Assembly (NCBI GenBank): GCA_023421955.1
Contig: JAEZSE010000014.1
Coordinates: 18,996 to 82,995, forward strand
Length of the DNA: 64,000 nt
Source of the DNA: Bacillota bacterium
GTDB lineage: Bacteria > Bacillota > Clostridia > Christensenellales > UMGS416
Direction of reading: 5' to 3'
The notes below the pieces were generated by a model. The model was not told where the DNA came from and did no database searches. It saw nothing but the letters and a program-made list of their open reading frames with translations. Both the position numbers and the translations under genes were made by a program. Positions 41,816 to 50,484 of the stretch are shown one piece after another. Within the stretch, counting starts at the first letter, position 1. Every line of letters starts with the position of its first letter.

Positions 41816-42400
41816 TTATTTACCCAGGCCGCTGAAGCCCATGAACGCGATAGCCATCAGGCTCGCCGCGATCAATGTGATCGGGAAGCCCTTCAATGGC
41901 TGCGGGATCTGCATGTTTTCCAGCCGCTCGCGGATGCCAGCCATCAGCACGATGGCGATCGTGAAACCGATGCCGCCGAACGCACCGTTCACCACGCTCT
42001 CCAGCAGCGTGTAATTGCTCTCAATGTTGAGGATCGCAACGCCCAGCACGGCGCAGTTGGTTGTGATCAGGGGAAGATAAACACCCAGAGACTTGTAAAG
42101 CGACTCGTTGGTCTTCTGCAGCACCATCTCCACAAACTGCACCAGCGCCGCTATCACCAGGATGAACGCGATCGTCTGCATGAAGCCGATGTTCAGAGCA
42201 TCAAGCACATAGCGCTGCACAACCCAGGTGACCAGAGAGGCCATCGCCATCACGAATGTGACGGCCATGCCCATGCCGGCGGCAGACTTGATCTTTTGCG
42301 ACACGCCCAAAAACGGGCAAATGCCCAAGAAGCGCACCAGAACAAAGTTATTTACAAGCGCTGCACCCACCGCAATCAGCGCAAGACTTGAAATCGTCAT
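41816..42400 (-). CDS. rnfA: Rnf complex subunit RnfA
   Basis: A 194-residue membrane protein with six hydrophobic helices and the classic LVRFLGICPFLGVS start. With RnfE it forms the ion-conducting part of the complex. Its first 53 nt lie inside the end of rnfE in another frame; both proteins read as genuine. The ATG at 42400 is preceded by GGGGGTG at 9 nt. NIESNYTLLESVVNGAFGGIGFTIA and ALKGFPI-type motifs match RnfA/NqrE. Confidence 0.95.
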   Translation of the reverse strand: MTISSLALIAVGAALVNNFVLVRFLGICPFLGVSQKIKSAAGMGMAVTFVMAMASLVTWVVQRYVLDALNIGFMQTIAFILVIAALVQFVEMVLQKTNESLYKSLGVYLPLITTNCAVLGVAILNIESNYTLLESVVNGAFGGIGFTIAIVLMAGIRERLENMQIPQPLKGFPITLIAASLMAIAFMGFSGLGK

Positions 42401-43004
42401 GCATGCGCACCCCCTTCTTCTTCAAGGATAACAGATTGAGTAAACCAAGCAACAAGCCCAGGGCAAGGAACCCGCCGGGGGCCAGCAGCATGATGATCAC
42501 CGGTGTGTAAGCCTGGCCCAGCACCGCAATGCCAAAGAGCGTGCCCGCCCCCAATAGCTCGCGGATGGAGGCCAGGATCGTGAGCGCCAGCGTAAAGCCC
42601 ATGCCCATGCCCAGGCCATCCATGGCGCTGAGCCACGGGCTATGAGAGCTGGCGTAGGCTTCTGCTCGGCCCAGGATGATGCAGTTGACTACGATCAGCG
42701 GAATGTAGAGCCCCAGCGCCTTGTCCAGATCCGGCGCGTAGGCCTTCATAAACAATTGCACGATCGTGGTGAAGGATGCAATGATCACCACATAGGCCGG
42801 GATGCGCACGCGGGAGGGGATGAAATTGCGCAGCAGCGCCACAAACACATTGGAGCACACCAGCACCACCGTGGCGGCAACGCCCATTCCAATGCCGTTG
42901 ATGGCGGCGGTGGAGACGGCCAGCGTGGGGCACATTCCCAGCAGCAGCCGGAAGGTCGGGTTCTCCTTCCAAAGGCCGGTCAGTATCGTCTTCCAGGAAT
43001 TCAT
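42348..43004 (-). CDS. rnfE: Rnf complex subunit RnfE with cysteine-rich C-terminal tail
   Basis: A 218-residue membrane protein with six helices (NPTFRLLLGMCPTLAVSTAA, IPLIVVNCIILGRAEAYA). It pairs with RnfA in the ion channel. The last 18 residues, encoded in the overlap with rnfA, include CADCGGCSACK: four cysteines at two-residue spacing. The start at 43004 overlaps the rnfG stop by 4 nt. Such a tail could bind metal or an iron-sulfur cluster at the cytoplasmic side; that is inference. Confidence 0.93.
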   Translation of the reverse strand: MNSWKTILTGLWKENPTFRLLLGMCPTLAVSTAAINGIGMGVAATVVLVCSNVFVALLRNFIPSRVRIPAYVVIIASFTTIVQLFMKAYAPDLDKALGLYIPLIVVNCIILGRAEAYASSHSPWLSAMDGLGMGMGFTLALTILASIRELLGAGTLFGIAVLGQAYTPVIIMLLAPGGFLALGLLLGLLNLLSLKKKGVRMHDDFKSCADCGGCSACK

Positions 43005-43543
43005 GGTTTCACCTCAATCGAAAGCGCGAAGTCGCGCGCCCGGTTCACTGCGTCGGTCACGGCCTGGCTGGTGATGGTGGCGCCGGTCAAAGCATCCACC
43101 TCGTTGCCGGTAGCGCCGCCGCCCTTCTTCACGGTGATTGCGCCGTCTTTTCCGGCAAACTGGCCGGTGAAGCTTTCCTTCCCGGCATTTTTACCCAGGC
43201 CCGGCGTCTCGTTGTTGCTGCCAACGACCACGCCGCGCACCACGCCGTTGCCGTCCACACCCACAGTGACCACAAACGCACCTGCATAACCGGAGGCCTC
43301 CACCTCCAGCACGCGCCCGCCGGTCTCAGCATCCACATAGAGCCCAAGCACACCTTGCGGCAGGGCTGTTGTGGTGTCCTGGGTGAAGTTGCCGCTTAAC
43401 ACCTTTGTCCTGGCCTGCTCAGCCGCCAGCCTGGTCTGCTCGGCAATGGGCTCTTTGGTAATCACATAGGTGGCGCCCAGCGCCAAACCTGCGATCAACG
43501 CAATGAGGAGCAGCCTGCCGCCCAACCGTATCATCTCACGCAC
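43001..43543 (-). CDS. rnfG: Rnf complex subunit RnfG
   Basis: A 180-residue subunit with one N-terminal membrane helix (about 9-30) and an extracytoplasmic FMN-binding domain. The covalent FMN site is LTGATITSQAV (the Thr of TGAT). TPGLGKNAGKESF is the usual conserved segment just before. It transfers electrons between subunits. GTG at 43543 is 9 nt after GGAGG; ATG at 43534 is an alternative. The start overlaps the end of rnfD by 8 nt. Confidence 0.93.
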   Translation of the reverse strand: MREMIRLGGRLLLIALIAGLALGATYVITKEPIAEQTRLAAEQARTKVLSGNFTQDTTTALPQGVLGLYVDAETGGRVLEVEASGYAGAFVVTVGVDGNGVVRGVVVGSNNETPGLGKNAGKESFTGQFAGKDGAITVKKGGGATGNEVDALTGATITSQAVTDAVNRARDFALSIEVKP

Positions 43544-44519
43544 GGGCCTTCACCTCCCCATACACACGCACCCGCAGGAACCGCTCAATTAGCGGCACGC
43601 ACAGGTTCATGATCAGAATCGAGTAACTGACGCCCTCCGGATAACTGCCCAGGAAGCGAATGACCACAGTCAGCACACCGCAGCCGGCGGCATAAATGAT
43701 CTGCCCCCACGGGGTGACCGGCGAGGTGGTGTAGTCGGTGGCCATAAACACAGCGCCAAGCACCAGGCCGCCGGAGGCCGCCTGCAGCACGCCGCTCCAC
43801 AGCGGCCCATAGGCGGTTTGGCCAAAGGCTCCGGCCATTACTGCACCGGCAAACACGGTGGCGATATACACCACCGGGATGCGCCAGCCCACCACGCCGC
43901 GGGCCAACAGATACCCATAGCCAATCAGCAGCGCGATGACGCTCACCTCACCGATACAGCCGCCCCGGTCGCCCATCAGCAGCGTCATCAGCACCTGCAC
44001 GGGGTTGGCACCGGCTTGCCCCTGAGCAAGCTGGACCAGCGGCGTGGCACCGGTGGCGGTGTCGGCCACGGCGGCAAACACCGAGTTCACCGGCGCGGCC
44101 CAGGCCGTCATGGCCACCGGGAAGCTGGCAAGCAAAAACGCCCTTGCCGCCAGCGCAGGGTTCACGATGTTGCCGCCGATGCCGCCGAAGGGCACCTTGA
44201 CCACACCGATGGCAAACACGGAGCCCACCACACACATCCACCAGGGCGCGTTGGCAGGCAGGTTCATGCCCAGCAGCACACCAGTCACCAGCGCGGAAAG
44301 GTCGCCCACGGTCATGTCGCGCTTCATCAGCTTGTGCAGCAGCCACTCGGTGAGCACCGCTGTGGCTGCGCACAACGCCAGCACAATCAGCGCCTTGTAA
44401 CCGAACCGGTAGATGCCCACGGCCACAGCCGGCAGCAGCGCCAGCAATACATCGCCCATAATCCGGCGCGTGCTCTGCGGCGCGCGGATGTGGGGAGAAG
44501 CGGAAACGTTCAGTTTCAT
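43536..44519 (-). CDS. rnfD: Rnf complex subunit RnfD
   Basis: A 327-residue membrane subunit. The covalent FMN site is TATGATPLVQ (the Thr of TGAT). TDYTTSPVTPWGQIIYAAGCG, NIVNPALAARAF and about eight hydrophobic helices are typical. The ATG at 44519 follows AGGAGG and gives the usual MKLNVSASPHI start; upstream sequence in frame shadows rnfC. Carries electrons across the membrane side of the complex. Confidence 0.95.
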   Translation of the reverse strand: MKLNVSASPHIRAPQSTRRIMGDVLLALLPAVAVGIYRFGYKALIVLALCAATAVLTEWLLHKLMKRDMTVGDLSALVTGVLLGMNLPANAPWWMCVVGSVFAIGVVKVPFGGIGGNIVNPALAARAFLLASFPVAMTAWAAPVNSVFAAVADTATGATPLVQLAQGQAGANPVQVLMTLLMGDRGGCIGEVSVIALLIGYGYLLARGVVGWRIPVVYIATVFAGAVMAGAFGQTAYGPLWSGVLQAASGGLVLGAVFMATDYTTSPVTPWGQIIYAAGCGVLTVVIRFLGSYPEGVSYSILIMNLCVPLIERFLRVRVYGEVKARA

Positions 44520-44566
44520 GCCAAACAAACCTCCTGCGGCCCCGCCTTGCGGCCGCGTGTTACCGA

Positions 44567-45901
44567 TTATTTCTTGGGTGCCAGGCCGCGGATGCGGTTC
44601 TTGCCGATGCGGATGTTTTGCAGCAACTGCCTGCGGGCCGGGCAGATATAGGTGCAGGCACCGCACTCCACGCAGTCCATCGTGTGAAGCTGGGCGGCCC
44701 TTGCTGTGTCGCCGGTGTCCACCGCGTCGGATATGAGATAGGGTTGCAGGCGGATCGGGCAGACCGCAAAGCAGCGCCCGCAGCGGATGCAGGCCGTGGC
44801 GGGCGGCACATGGGCTTCCTCGCCGGAAAGCACGATGATGCCGGACGTGCCCGCGATCACCGGCACGGCATCGCTGAACTGCGCCACGCCCATCATCGGC
44901 CCGCCGGAGAGGATTTTGGCCGCGTCGTCAGTTTTACCGCCGCAGAACTCAATGCAGGCGTGGAAGCTGGTGCCGATGCGCACCAGCAGGTTTGCCGGAT
45001 TCCTTACGCCACCACCGGTCACGGTAACTACGCGCTCAATCAAAGGCTTGCCCAGAACAACAGCTTCGTGGATGGCATAAAGCGTGCCCACGTTGAGCAC
45101 CACGCACCCGGCATCGGCCGGCAACCCACCGGAAGGTACCTCACGGCGGGTCAGCGCCCAGATGAGCTGCTTCTCGCCTCCCTGCGGATACTTCACCCGA
45201 AGAGGCCTCACCTCGATGGCGGTGCCCGCAGCAGCTTCGCGCAACGCCTGGATGGCATGGGGTTTGTTGCCCTCCACGCCGATCAGCGCCCGCTCAATGC
45301 CGAGTGCCCGCAGAGCGAACTTCACACCGGACACCACAAACCTGGCCCGCTCCTGCAGAAGCCGGTCGTCTGCGGTGAGATAGGGCTCGCACTCAGCTGC
45401 GTTGGCGATCAGCGTGTCCACCTTTTTGTCCTTGGGGATCGTAAGCTTCACATGGGTCGGGAAGGTCGCCCCGCCCATGCCCACAATTCCCTTGTCGCGG
45501 ATGATCGCGATGATTTCGGCGCCGGTGAGCTTTTCCACATCCGCAAAGGGTTGGAGGCTTTCATCGGGCGTGTCCTGCTGGTCGTTTTTGATCACGACCG
45601 AGACCACATGGCTTTTGCCTGTGGGATGGGGCCGGGGCTCCACCGCCACTACAGTGCCTGATACACTGGAATGGATCGGTGCGCTCACAAAGGCCTGGCT
45701 TTCACCGATGCGCTGGCCCATCCTGACCGAGTCTCCCTTTTTCACCAGCGGTGTGCAGGCCGCACCCGTGACACGGGCCATTGGAATCACCACGATTTCA
45801 GGAGCCGGCATCTCTGTGATGGCGCAGCAGTTGGATAGCGGCTTTCCATGGTGCTCGGATTGCAGCGGATGAACACCGCCACGAAAAGTTACGGGTTTCA
45901 T
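44567..45901 (-). CDS. rnfC: Rnf complex subunit RnfC
   Basis: A 444-residue peripheral subunit that reduces NAD. It shows the GGVHP start, the NADH-binding glycine-rich segment (GIVGMGGATFPTHVKL), SLBB-like parts, and two 4Fe-4S motifs near the C-terminus (CIRCGRCFAVCP and CVECGACTYICP). AAAGGAG precedes the ATG at 45901. It is the first gene of the operon; 48 nt separate it from rnfD. Cytoplasmic face of the membrane. Confidence 0.95.
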   Translation of the reverse strand: MKPVTFRGGVHPLQSEHHGKPLSNCCAITEMPAPEIVVIPMARVTGAACTPLVKKGDSVRMGQRIGESQAFVSAPIHSSVSGTVVAVEPRPHPTGKSHVVSVVIKNDQQDTPDESLQPFADVEKLTGAEIIAIIRDKGIVGMGGATFPTHVKLTIPKDKKVDTLIANAAECEPYLTADDRLLQERARFVVSGVKFALRALGIERALIGVEGNKPHAIQALREAAAGTAIEVRPLRVKYPQGGEKQLIWALTRREVPSGGLPADAGCVVLNVGTLYAIHEAVVLGKPLIERVVTVTGGGVRNPANLLVRIGTSFHACIEFCGGKTDDAAKILSGGPMMGVAQFSDAVPVIAGTSGIIVLSGEEAHVPPATACIRCGRCFAVCPIRLQPYLISDAVDTGDTARAAQLHTMDCVECGACTYICPARRQLLQNIRIGKNRIRGLAPKK

Positions 45902-46306
45902 GAAAGTCTCCTTTGTCTCAAAAACCAAAGTGTGAAAAAAATATCAATCAATGAGTAAGACCGGATCGGGAGAGTTGGGAGCGCTTTTTTATGACTGCAC
46001 CGCAAATGTCGGTTCAAGTCAGCATTCCTTTCCCGGCAATGGGCACCAATCGGTGCGTAAAGCCGGAGCGATTTGAAAATGCAGTTCATCCGGCTACATA
46101 CATTATTCTATCAGATATATATGACCCAATCAACATGTGTCATGAATGATTTGCATCATACCAGCAAATTACAGTATGGATCTATCAATCGATCACATCT
46201 CAATGGCGATCAACCCATTGAAATACGCTGGCGATTCAGATATATTGAAAGCCAACACGAGTGAGTTTATACATCGGCGCTGCATGCGCCAGCGCGGAGG
46301 GAACAT
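45902..46306. other. 405-bp divergent region between rnf operon and gndA
   Basis: No gene seen. On the minus side a weak promoter (TTGAAC, 18-nt spacer, CATAAA near 45990-46020) may serve rnfC. A 5-bp hairpin GCACC-AATC-GGTGC lies near 46044. On the plus side a strong promoter is at 46218-46246, followed by the leader hairpin GGCGC-TGCAT-GCGCC just before the gndA ribosome site. No riboswitch recognised. Confidence 0.45.
46218..46246 (+). promoter_or_regulatory. Promoter for gndA-gntK
   Basis: TTGAAA (46218-46223), 17-nt spacer, TATATT (46241-46246). Confidence 0.65.
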
Positions 46307-47710
46307 ATGAAACAATGCCAAATCGGAGTGGTGGGTCTTGCAGTCATGGGGAAAAACCTGGCGTTGAACATGGCCGAGAAGGGATTCTCTGTGGCGGTGT
46401 TCAACCGCAGCCGCGCAAAGACCGACGAGCTTATGGCCGAAGCAGCCGGTATGGACATCACGGGTGCCTATTCTCTTACGGAGTTTTGCGGCCTGTTGGA
46501 ACGCCCCCGCCGCATCATGCTGATGGTGAAGGCTGGCCAGGCAGTGGATGACACGATTGAGCAACTGAAGCCCCACCTGGAAGCCGGCGACATCCTGATT
46601 GACGGCGGCAACTCCTTTTTCAAGGACACGATCCGTCGTAACCGGGCGTTGGCAGCAGAAGGGTTCCGTTTCATCGGCACAGGCGTTTCCGGCGGCGAGG
46701 AAGGTGCGCGGCACGGCCCGGCCATCATGCCCGGCGGCCAGGAGGATGCCTACCAGCTGGTGGAGCCGGTGCTCACAGCCATTTCCGCCCATGTGGATGG
46801 TGACCCCTGCTGCACCTATATTGGCGCGGACGGCGCGGGTCACTATGTGAAGATGGTGCACAACGGCATTGAGTATGCCGACATGCAGCTGATCGCCGAG
46901 GCCTATTACCTGCTGAAGAACCTGCTGGGCATGGGCGCAGACGAGCTTTATCAGACCTTCTCTGACTGGAACGGCGGCGAGCTGGACAGTTATCTCATCG
47001 AGATCACGCGCAACATCTTCCCGCAGAAGGATCCTGAGACCGGCTTGCCCATGGTGGATGTGATCCTGGATGCCGCCGGCCAGAAGGGCACCGGCAAATG
47101 GACCAGCCAGGAGAGCCTGGATCTGGGCCTGCCAGCCCCCACGATAGCCGAGGCCGTGTTCGCCAGGTGCATGTCCACCGCCAAGGCCGAGCGCGTGAAG
47201 GCATCCAAGGCGTTCACGGGACCGTCGCGGGAATATTCCGGGGACAGGGCTAAATTTATCGAGGCAGTGCGCAGGGCACTCTATGCCTCCAAGATCTGTG
47301 CTTATGCCCAGGGTTTTGCCCTGATGCGTGCGGCTGCTGCCGAATACGGCTGGACGCTGGACTACAGTGCGATCTCGATGATCTTTCGCGGCGGCTGCAT
47401 CATCCGCGCCCGCTTCCTGCAGCGCATCAAGGACGCCTACGATGCCAACCCCGGTCTGGAAAACCTATTGCTTGACAGTTACTTCAACGGCGTTGTGCAG
47501 GATTACCAGCAGGGCTGGCGCGAGGTTGTGATCGCCGCTGCCCGTGCGGGCATCGCAGTGCCGGCGTTCTCCAGTGCTCTCATGTATTTTGACGGATATC
47601 GCGATGCCCATTCCCCCGCCAACCTTATTCAAGCCCAGCGGGATTACTTCGGCGCGCACACCTTCCGCCGGGTGGATAAAGAGGGCGATTTCCACCACCA
47701 GTGGTTCTGA
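46307..47710 (+). CDS. gndA: 6-phosphogluconate dehydrogenase, decarboxylating
   Basis: A 467-residue enzyme that converts 6-phosphogluconate to ribulose 5-phosphate and CO2. The cofactor fold is GVVGLAVMGKNLALNMA followed by VFNRSRAKTDEL; an Arg after VFN favours NADP. IDGGNSFFKDT, FIGTGVSGGEEGAR and the catalytic KMVHNGIEYADMQLIAEAY (Lys and Glu) are intact, and the substrate site GGCIIRARFL is present. GGAGGG precedes the ATG. Forms an operon with gluconokinase 39 nt downstream. Confidence 0.96.
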   Translation: MKQCQIGVVGLAVMGKNLALNMAEKGFSVAVFNRSRAKTDELMAEAAGMDITGAYSLTEFCGLLERPRRIMLMVKAGQAVDDTIEQLKPHLEAGDILIDGGNSFFKDTIRRNRALAAEGFRFIGTGVSGGEEGARHGPAIMPGGQEDAYQLVEPVLTAISAHVDGDPCCTYIGADGAGHYVKMVHNGIEYADMQLIAEAYYLLKNLLGMGADELYQTFSDWNGGELDSYLIEITRNIFPQKDPETGLPMVDVILDAAGQKGTGKWTSQESLDLGLPAPTIAEAVFARCMSTAKAERVKASKAFTGPSREYSGDRAKFIEAVRRALYASKICAYAQGFALMRAAAAEYGWTLDYSAISMIFRGGCIIRARFLQRIKDAYDANPGLENLLLDSYFNGVVQDYQQGWREVVIAAARAGIAVPAFSSALMYFDGYRDAHSPANLIQAQRDYFGAHTFRRVDKEGDFHHQWF

Positions 47711-47749
47711 CCCAAGCCTGATCACAACGAAAGAAATGGAGTCGTCATC

Positions 47750-49183
47750 ATGCCGATATTGGCGCTGGAAGCCAGCACATCCTCTGCCAAGGCCATGCTG
47801 TGGGAATTGGAGCGTGGCCTTTTGGCCGTGGAGCAGCTTCCCTACCCCGCCGGTGCGTGCGATGGCATGACATTTGACCCTCGGCGGGTTGTTGAGTCGG
47901 TGCTGGCCTGCGGCGCGGCGCTGTTGGGCCGCCACTCCGATGTGGCGGTGGAAGCCATTGGCCTTTCCAGCATCTGGCACAGCCTGGTGGTATTGGATGG
48001 ACAGAAAAACCCCATTGGCCCCGGCTTCACCTGGGCAGACACCTCACCTGCACCCACCGTGGCGGACTTTCGGGCAGACAGGGAGTTTGCGGATCACTTT
48101 TATCAAACAACAGGCTGCGCCCTGCACAGCTCCTTCAACATATTCAAATGGCTGCACCTGCGCCAAACGGCGGACACAAGCGCTGTCCGGCATGTTTCCT
48201 GCCTGCCGGAATACCTGTTTGACGCACTCACCGGCCATCTGGCGGTTTCGCTGAGCTGCACCGCCGGGTCCGGGTTCCTCAACGCACATACGCTGAACTG
48301 GGATCCCGGCCTGCTCCAGCTGGCTGGTATTGATAGCGGCATGCTCGGCAAGCCGGTGGAACCTCATTTTTCACTACCCCTCGCTCAAGCTGCCGCGAAG
48401 GCGCTGGGATTGCCCACAGGCTTGCCGGTGACCGTGGCCGGGCCCGACGGCGCGCTGAACCACATCGCCGCAGGCGGCCTCGGCAACCCGGCGATGACGC
48501 TCTCAGTGGGCACCAGCGGCGCGATCCGGATGGCGCACACGGGGCCGGCGATCCCCAAAGAACAGTCCACCTGGTGCTACTATGGCGCGGAGGGGCAATA
48601 CATCATCGGTGCGGCCACATCGGGAGCCGGCAACTGCGTGAATTGGTTCATGAGCCAAATGCCAGGAAGCAGCGCGGGCTTTTCCACAATGGAAGAAGTT
48701 GCCATTCTAGCAAAATCAGAGAACACGCCCTATTTCCTGCCGTTCCTGTTTGGGGAGCGCTGCCCCGGTTGGGATGACAAGCGGCGGGGCGGTTTTTCAT
48801 GCCTAAGCGGCGCCATGGGCACCGGAGAGCTTTATCGGTCCCTGCTGGAAGGCATATTGTTCAACTTGTATCAAAACTACCAGATCCTTGTGGACGTGGC
48901 GGGATCCGCGCCGGAGCGGATCGGCATTTCCGGCGGCATCACCCAGTCTCCATTCTGGACGCAGCTTGCGGCAGACATCTTCAACCTGCCGGTGGAGGAA
49001 AACACCGGCGAGCACGCCTCGCTGCTGGGCGCGGCTTACGTGGCAGCAAAGGCTGTGGGCATGATCCCGACGCTCACGTCGATCCCTGAGGCGCGGGGCA
49101 AGCGCCACGAACCCGATGCAAAGGCCCATGAGATCGAGATGGAGCGGTTTCAAAACTGGCTTCTGGAATACAAAAAAGGGTAA
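47750..49183 (+). CDS. gntK: FGGY-family gluconokinase
   Basis: A 477-residue sugar kinase. The N-terminal phosphate loop is ALEASTSSAKAMLWE, then WADTSP, the second half ATP site TLSVGTSGAIRM, FGERCPGWDDKRRGGF typical of gluconate kinases, and ISGGITQSPFWTQLAADIF. It phosphorylates gluconate to 6-phosphogluconate, the substrate of the preceding enzyme. GGAG 8 nt before ATG 47750. Convergent with the LarA-like/SDR operon. Confidence 0.9.
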   Translation: MPILALEASTSSAKAMLWELERGLLAVEQLPYPAGACDGMTFDPRRVVESVLACGAALLGRHSDVAVEAIGLSSIWHSLVVLDGQKNPIGPGFTWADTSPAPTVADFRADREFADHFYQTTGCALHSSFNIFKWLHLRQTADTSAVRHVSCLPEYLFDALTGHLAVSLSCTAGSGFLNAHTLNWDPGLLQLAGIDSGMLGKPVEPHFSLPLAQAAAKALGLPTGLPVTVAGPDGALNHIAAGGLGNPAMTLSVGTSGAIRMAHTGPAIPKEQSTWCYYGAEGQYIIGAATSGAGNCVNWFMSQMPGSSAGFSTMEEVAILAKSENTPYFLPFLFGERCPGWDDKRRGGFSCLSGAMGTGELYRSLLEGILFNLYQNYQILVDVAGSAPERIGISGGITQSPFWTQLAADIFNLPVEENTGEHASLLGAAYVAAKAVGMIPTLTSIPEARGKRHEPDAKAHEIEMERFQNWLLEYKKG

Positions 49184-49214
49184 AAAAGCGGCACCGCATT
49201 CACGCAATGCCGCT
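49182..49214 (-). terminator. Terminator of the SDR-larA operon
   Basis: Minus strand stem AGCGGCA / TGCCGCT with a 14-nt loop and a T6 run, 14 nt past the larA-like stop. Confidence 0.7.
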
Positions 49215-49227
49215 CAGAATACAGTCT

Positions 49228-50475
49228 TCATACCCTCCACAACCCAAGCGCCGGATTGGAAATTGAGAACACTTCCTCCCCGTTCACCACATTGAACCCA
49301 TCGGAAAGACCGCCATACTCCTTGAGAGCCTGGTCATAATCCATCCACCGGAACCCGGCAGCTTCAATCTCCTGCCGGGTGAGCTGTGGCGCGGCGTAAC
49401 AAATCTCAAACCGCCCCTCCGAGGAGCCGTGGATCAGATGCGCCGCCGCCGAAAGATTGCTCGCAAGGTCCTCGTTGGCCGCCACAGCTTCCAGCACATA
49501 ATCGGTTCCTTTGTAGCCGTATTTGCGGATCAAGCGGTCCATCCCGGCATCCTCACCAAACTTGTCCACACCGGGGGCAAGCACGATCAGCCTGCCGCCA
49601 TCGGCCATGGCCATGCGCGTGCGGTAGATCGACTTGTTGGCCAACCAGAAGCTGCGGAACTCCTGCGGCTCCATATGGCACACGCAGGTGGAAAGGGGCT
49701 TTCCCAGCCAGTTGATGTTCTCCTGCCGGCTGCGCTCCACCGCCGCCTCAAAGGCATCTCGCCGGTCCCCGATATAAAGGCCCTTGATCCGGTCCTGCCC
49801 GTTTTCCTGACGGATCACGGTCATCACATAAACGACCGGCAGGTTGCCGATGAACCGGCTGGCCGCGTAGTCAAACACCTGCCGCACCGGCGCGTGGTCG
49901 TTGCCGAGCGCCTGCTCCATGCCGCAGACAGCGCCAAGGAAATGGGTCTTGTGTACCATCCCGATGCCGCCCACGCCCACGAAGATGTTTTTGGATTGGT
50001 TCGCCATGCCAGCAACCTCGTGGGGCACCACCTGGCCAATGGAAAGGATCAGGTCATAGCCATCAAGCAGCTTGCCATTAACCTGCACCTCAATGTCATA
50101 GGAGAGCTTGCCGGCAGAAATCTCCCGCACAAAGTCTCCCGGCACGGTGCCGATAGACTTCAGCCCGGTGCGCCAGTCATGCACCAGAAAGGTCTCAATG
50201 GGAATATCCGGCCCAAACATGGAGGTGAGTTCCTCATGGGTCATCGCCATATGGCTGCCCAGTGCCGGCAGGATGTCCACCTGGCAGGAGCCGCAAAGCC
50301 GGGCATAAAGCCTTGATGTGATGTCACCGGCGCGGGAGTGCACGCGGGTGAGGTCCGGCGGCACCAGCAGCACCTTTTTGAGCTGCCTGCCAGCAAGCAA
50401 GTTGTCCAGTGCCGCCTCAAGCTGCCCAGCGCTGACTTCACCCTGCGCGGGGGCGTTGATGATGATGCTTTCCAT
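49228..50475 (-). CDS. larA: LarA-family nickel-dependent 2-hydroxyacid racemase/epimerase
   Basis: A 415-residue LarA homolog. H152, K162 and H178 (PHEVAGMANQSKN then VHKTHFLG) keep the exact spacing of H174, K184 and H200 of Lactobacillus plantarum LarA, which hold the nickel-pincer cofactor and do catalysis; LGSHMAMTHEEL supplies the other His (H75). LarA swaps the configuration at C2 of lactate by hydride transfer, and related enzymes act on other 2-hydroxyacids. Here the neighbours are gluconokinase, 6-phosphogluconate dehydrogenase and a sugar-acid-type SDR, so an aldonate such as gluconate is a more likely substrate than lactate. Cofactor makers LarB/C/E are not in the window. The SDR gene ends 9 nt upstream. 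Confidence 0.85.
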   Translation of the reverse strand: MESIIINAPAQGEVSAGQLEAALDNLLAGRQLKKVLLVPPDLTRVHSRAGDITSRLYARLCGSCQVDILPALGSHMAMTHEELTSMFGPDIPIETFLVHDWRTGLKSIGTVPGDFVREISAGKLSYDIEVQVNGKLLDGYDLILSIGQVVPHEVAGMANQSKNIFVGVGGIGMVHKTHFLGAVCGMEQALGNDHAPVRQVFDYAASRFIGNLPVVYVMTVIRQENGQDRIKGLYIGDRRDAFEAAVERSRQENINWLGKPLSTCVCHMEPQEFRSFWLANKSIYRTRMAMADGGRLIVLAPGVDKFGEDAGMDRLIRKYGYKGTDYVLEAVAANEDLASNLSAAAHLIHGSSEGRFEICYAAPQLTRQEIEAAGFRWMDYDQALKEYGGLSDGFNVVNGEEVFSISNPALGLWRV

Positions 50476-50484
50476 GGAAACCTC

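Noticed and set aside
40994..42391. A 465-codon open frame on the plus strand opposite rnfB and rnfA
   Set aside because: It mirrors two certain Rnf genes, is His/Gln-rich low-complexity protein with no domain, and has no ribosome site. High G+C makes such shadows common here.
45902..46306. Possible riboswitch between rnfC and gndA
   Set aside because: No conserved riboswitch core is recognisable; the hairpins present are short and the gndA promoter lies only about 60 nt before the gene.
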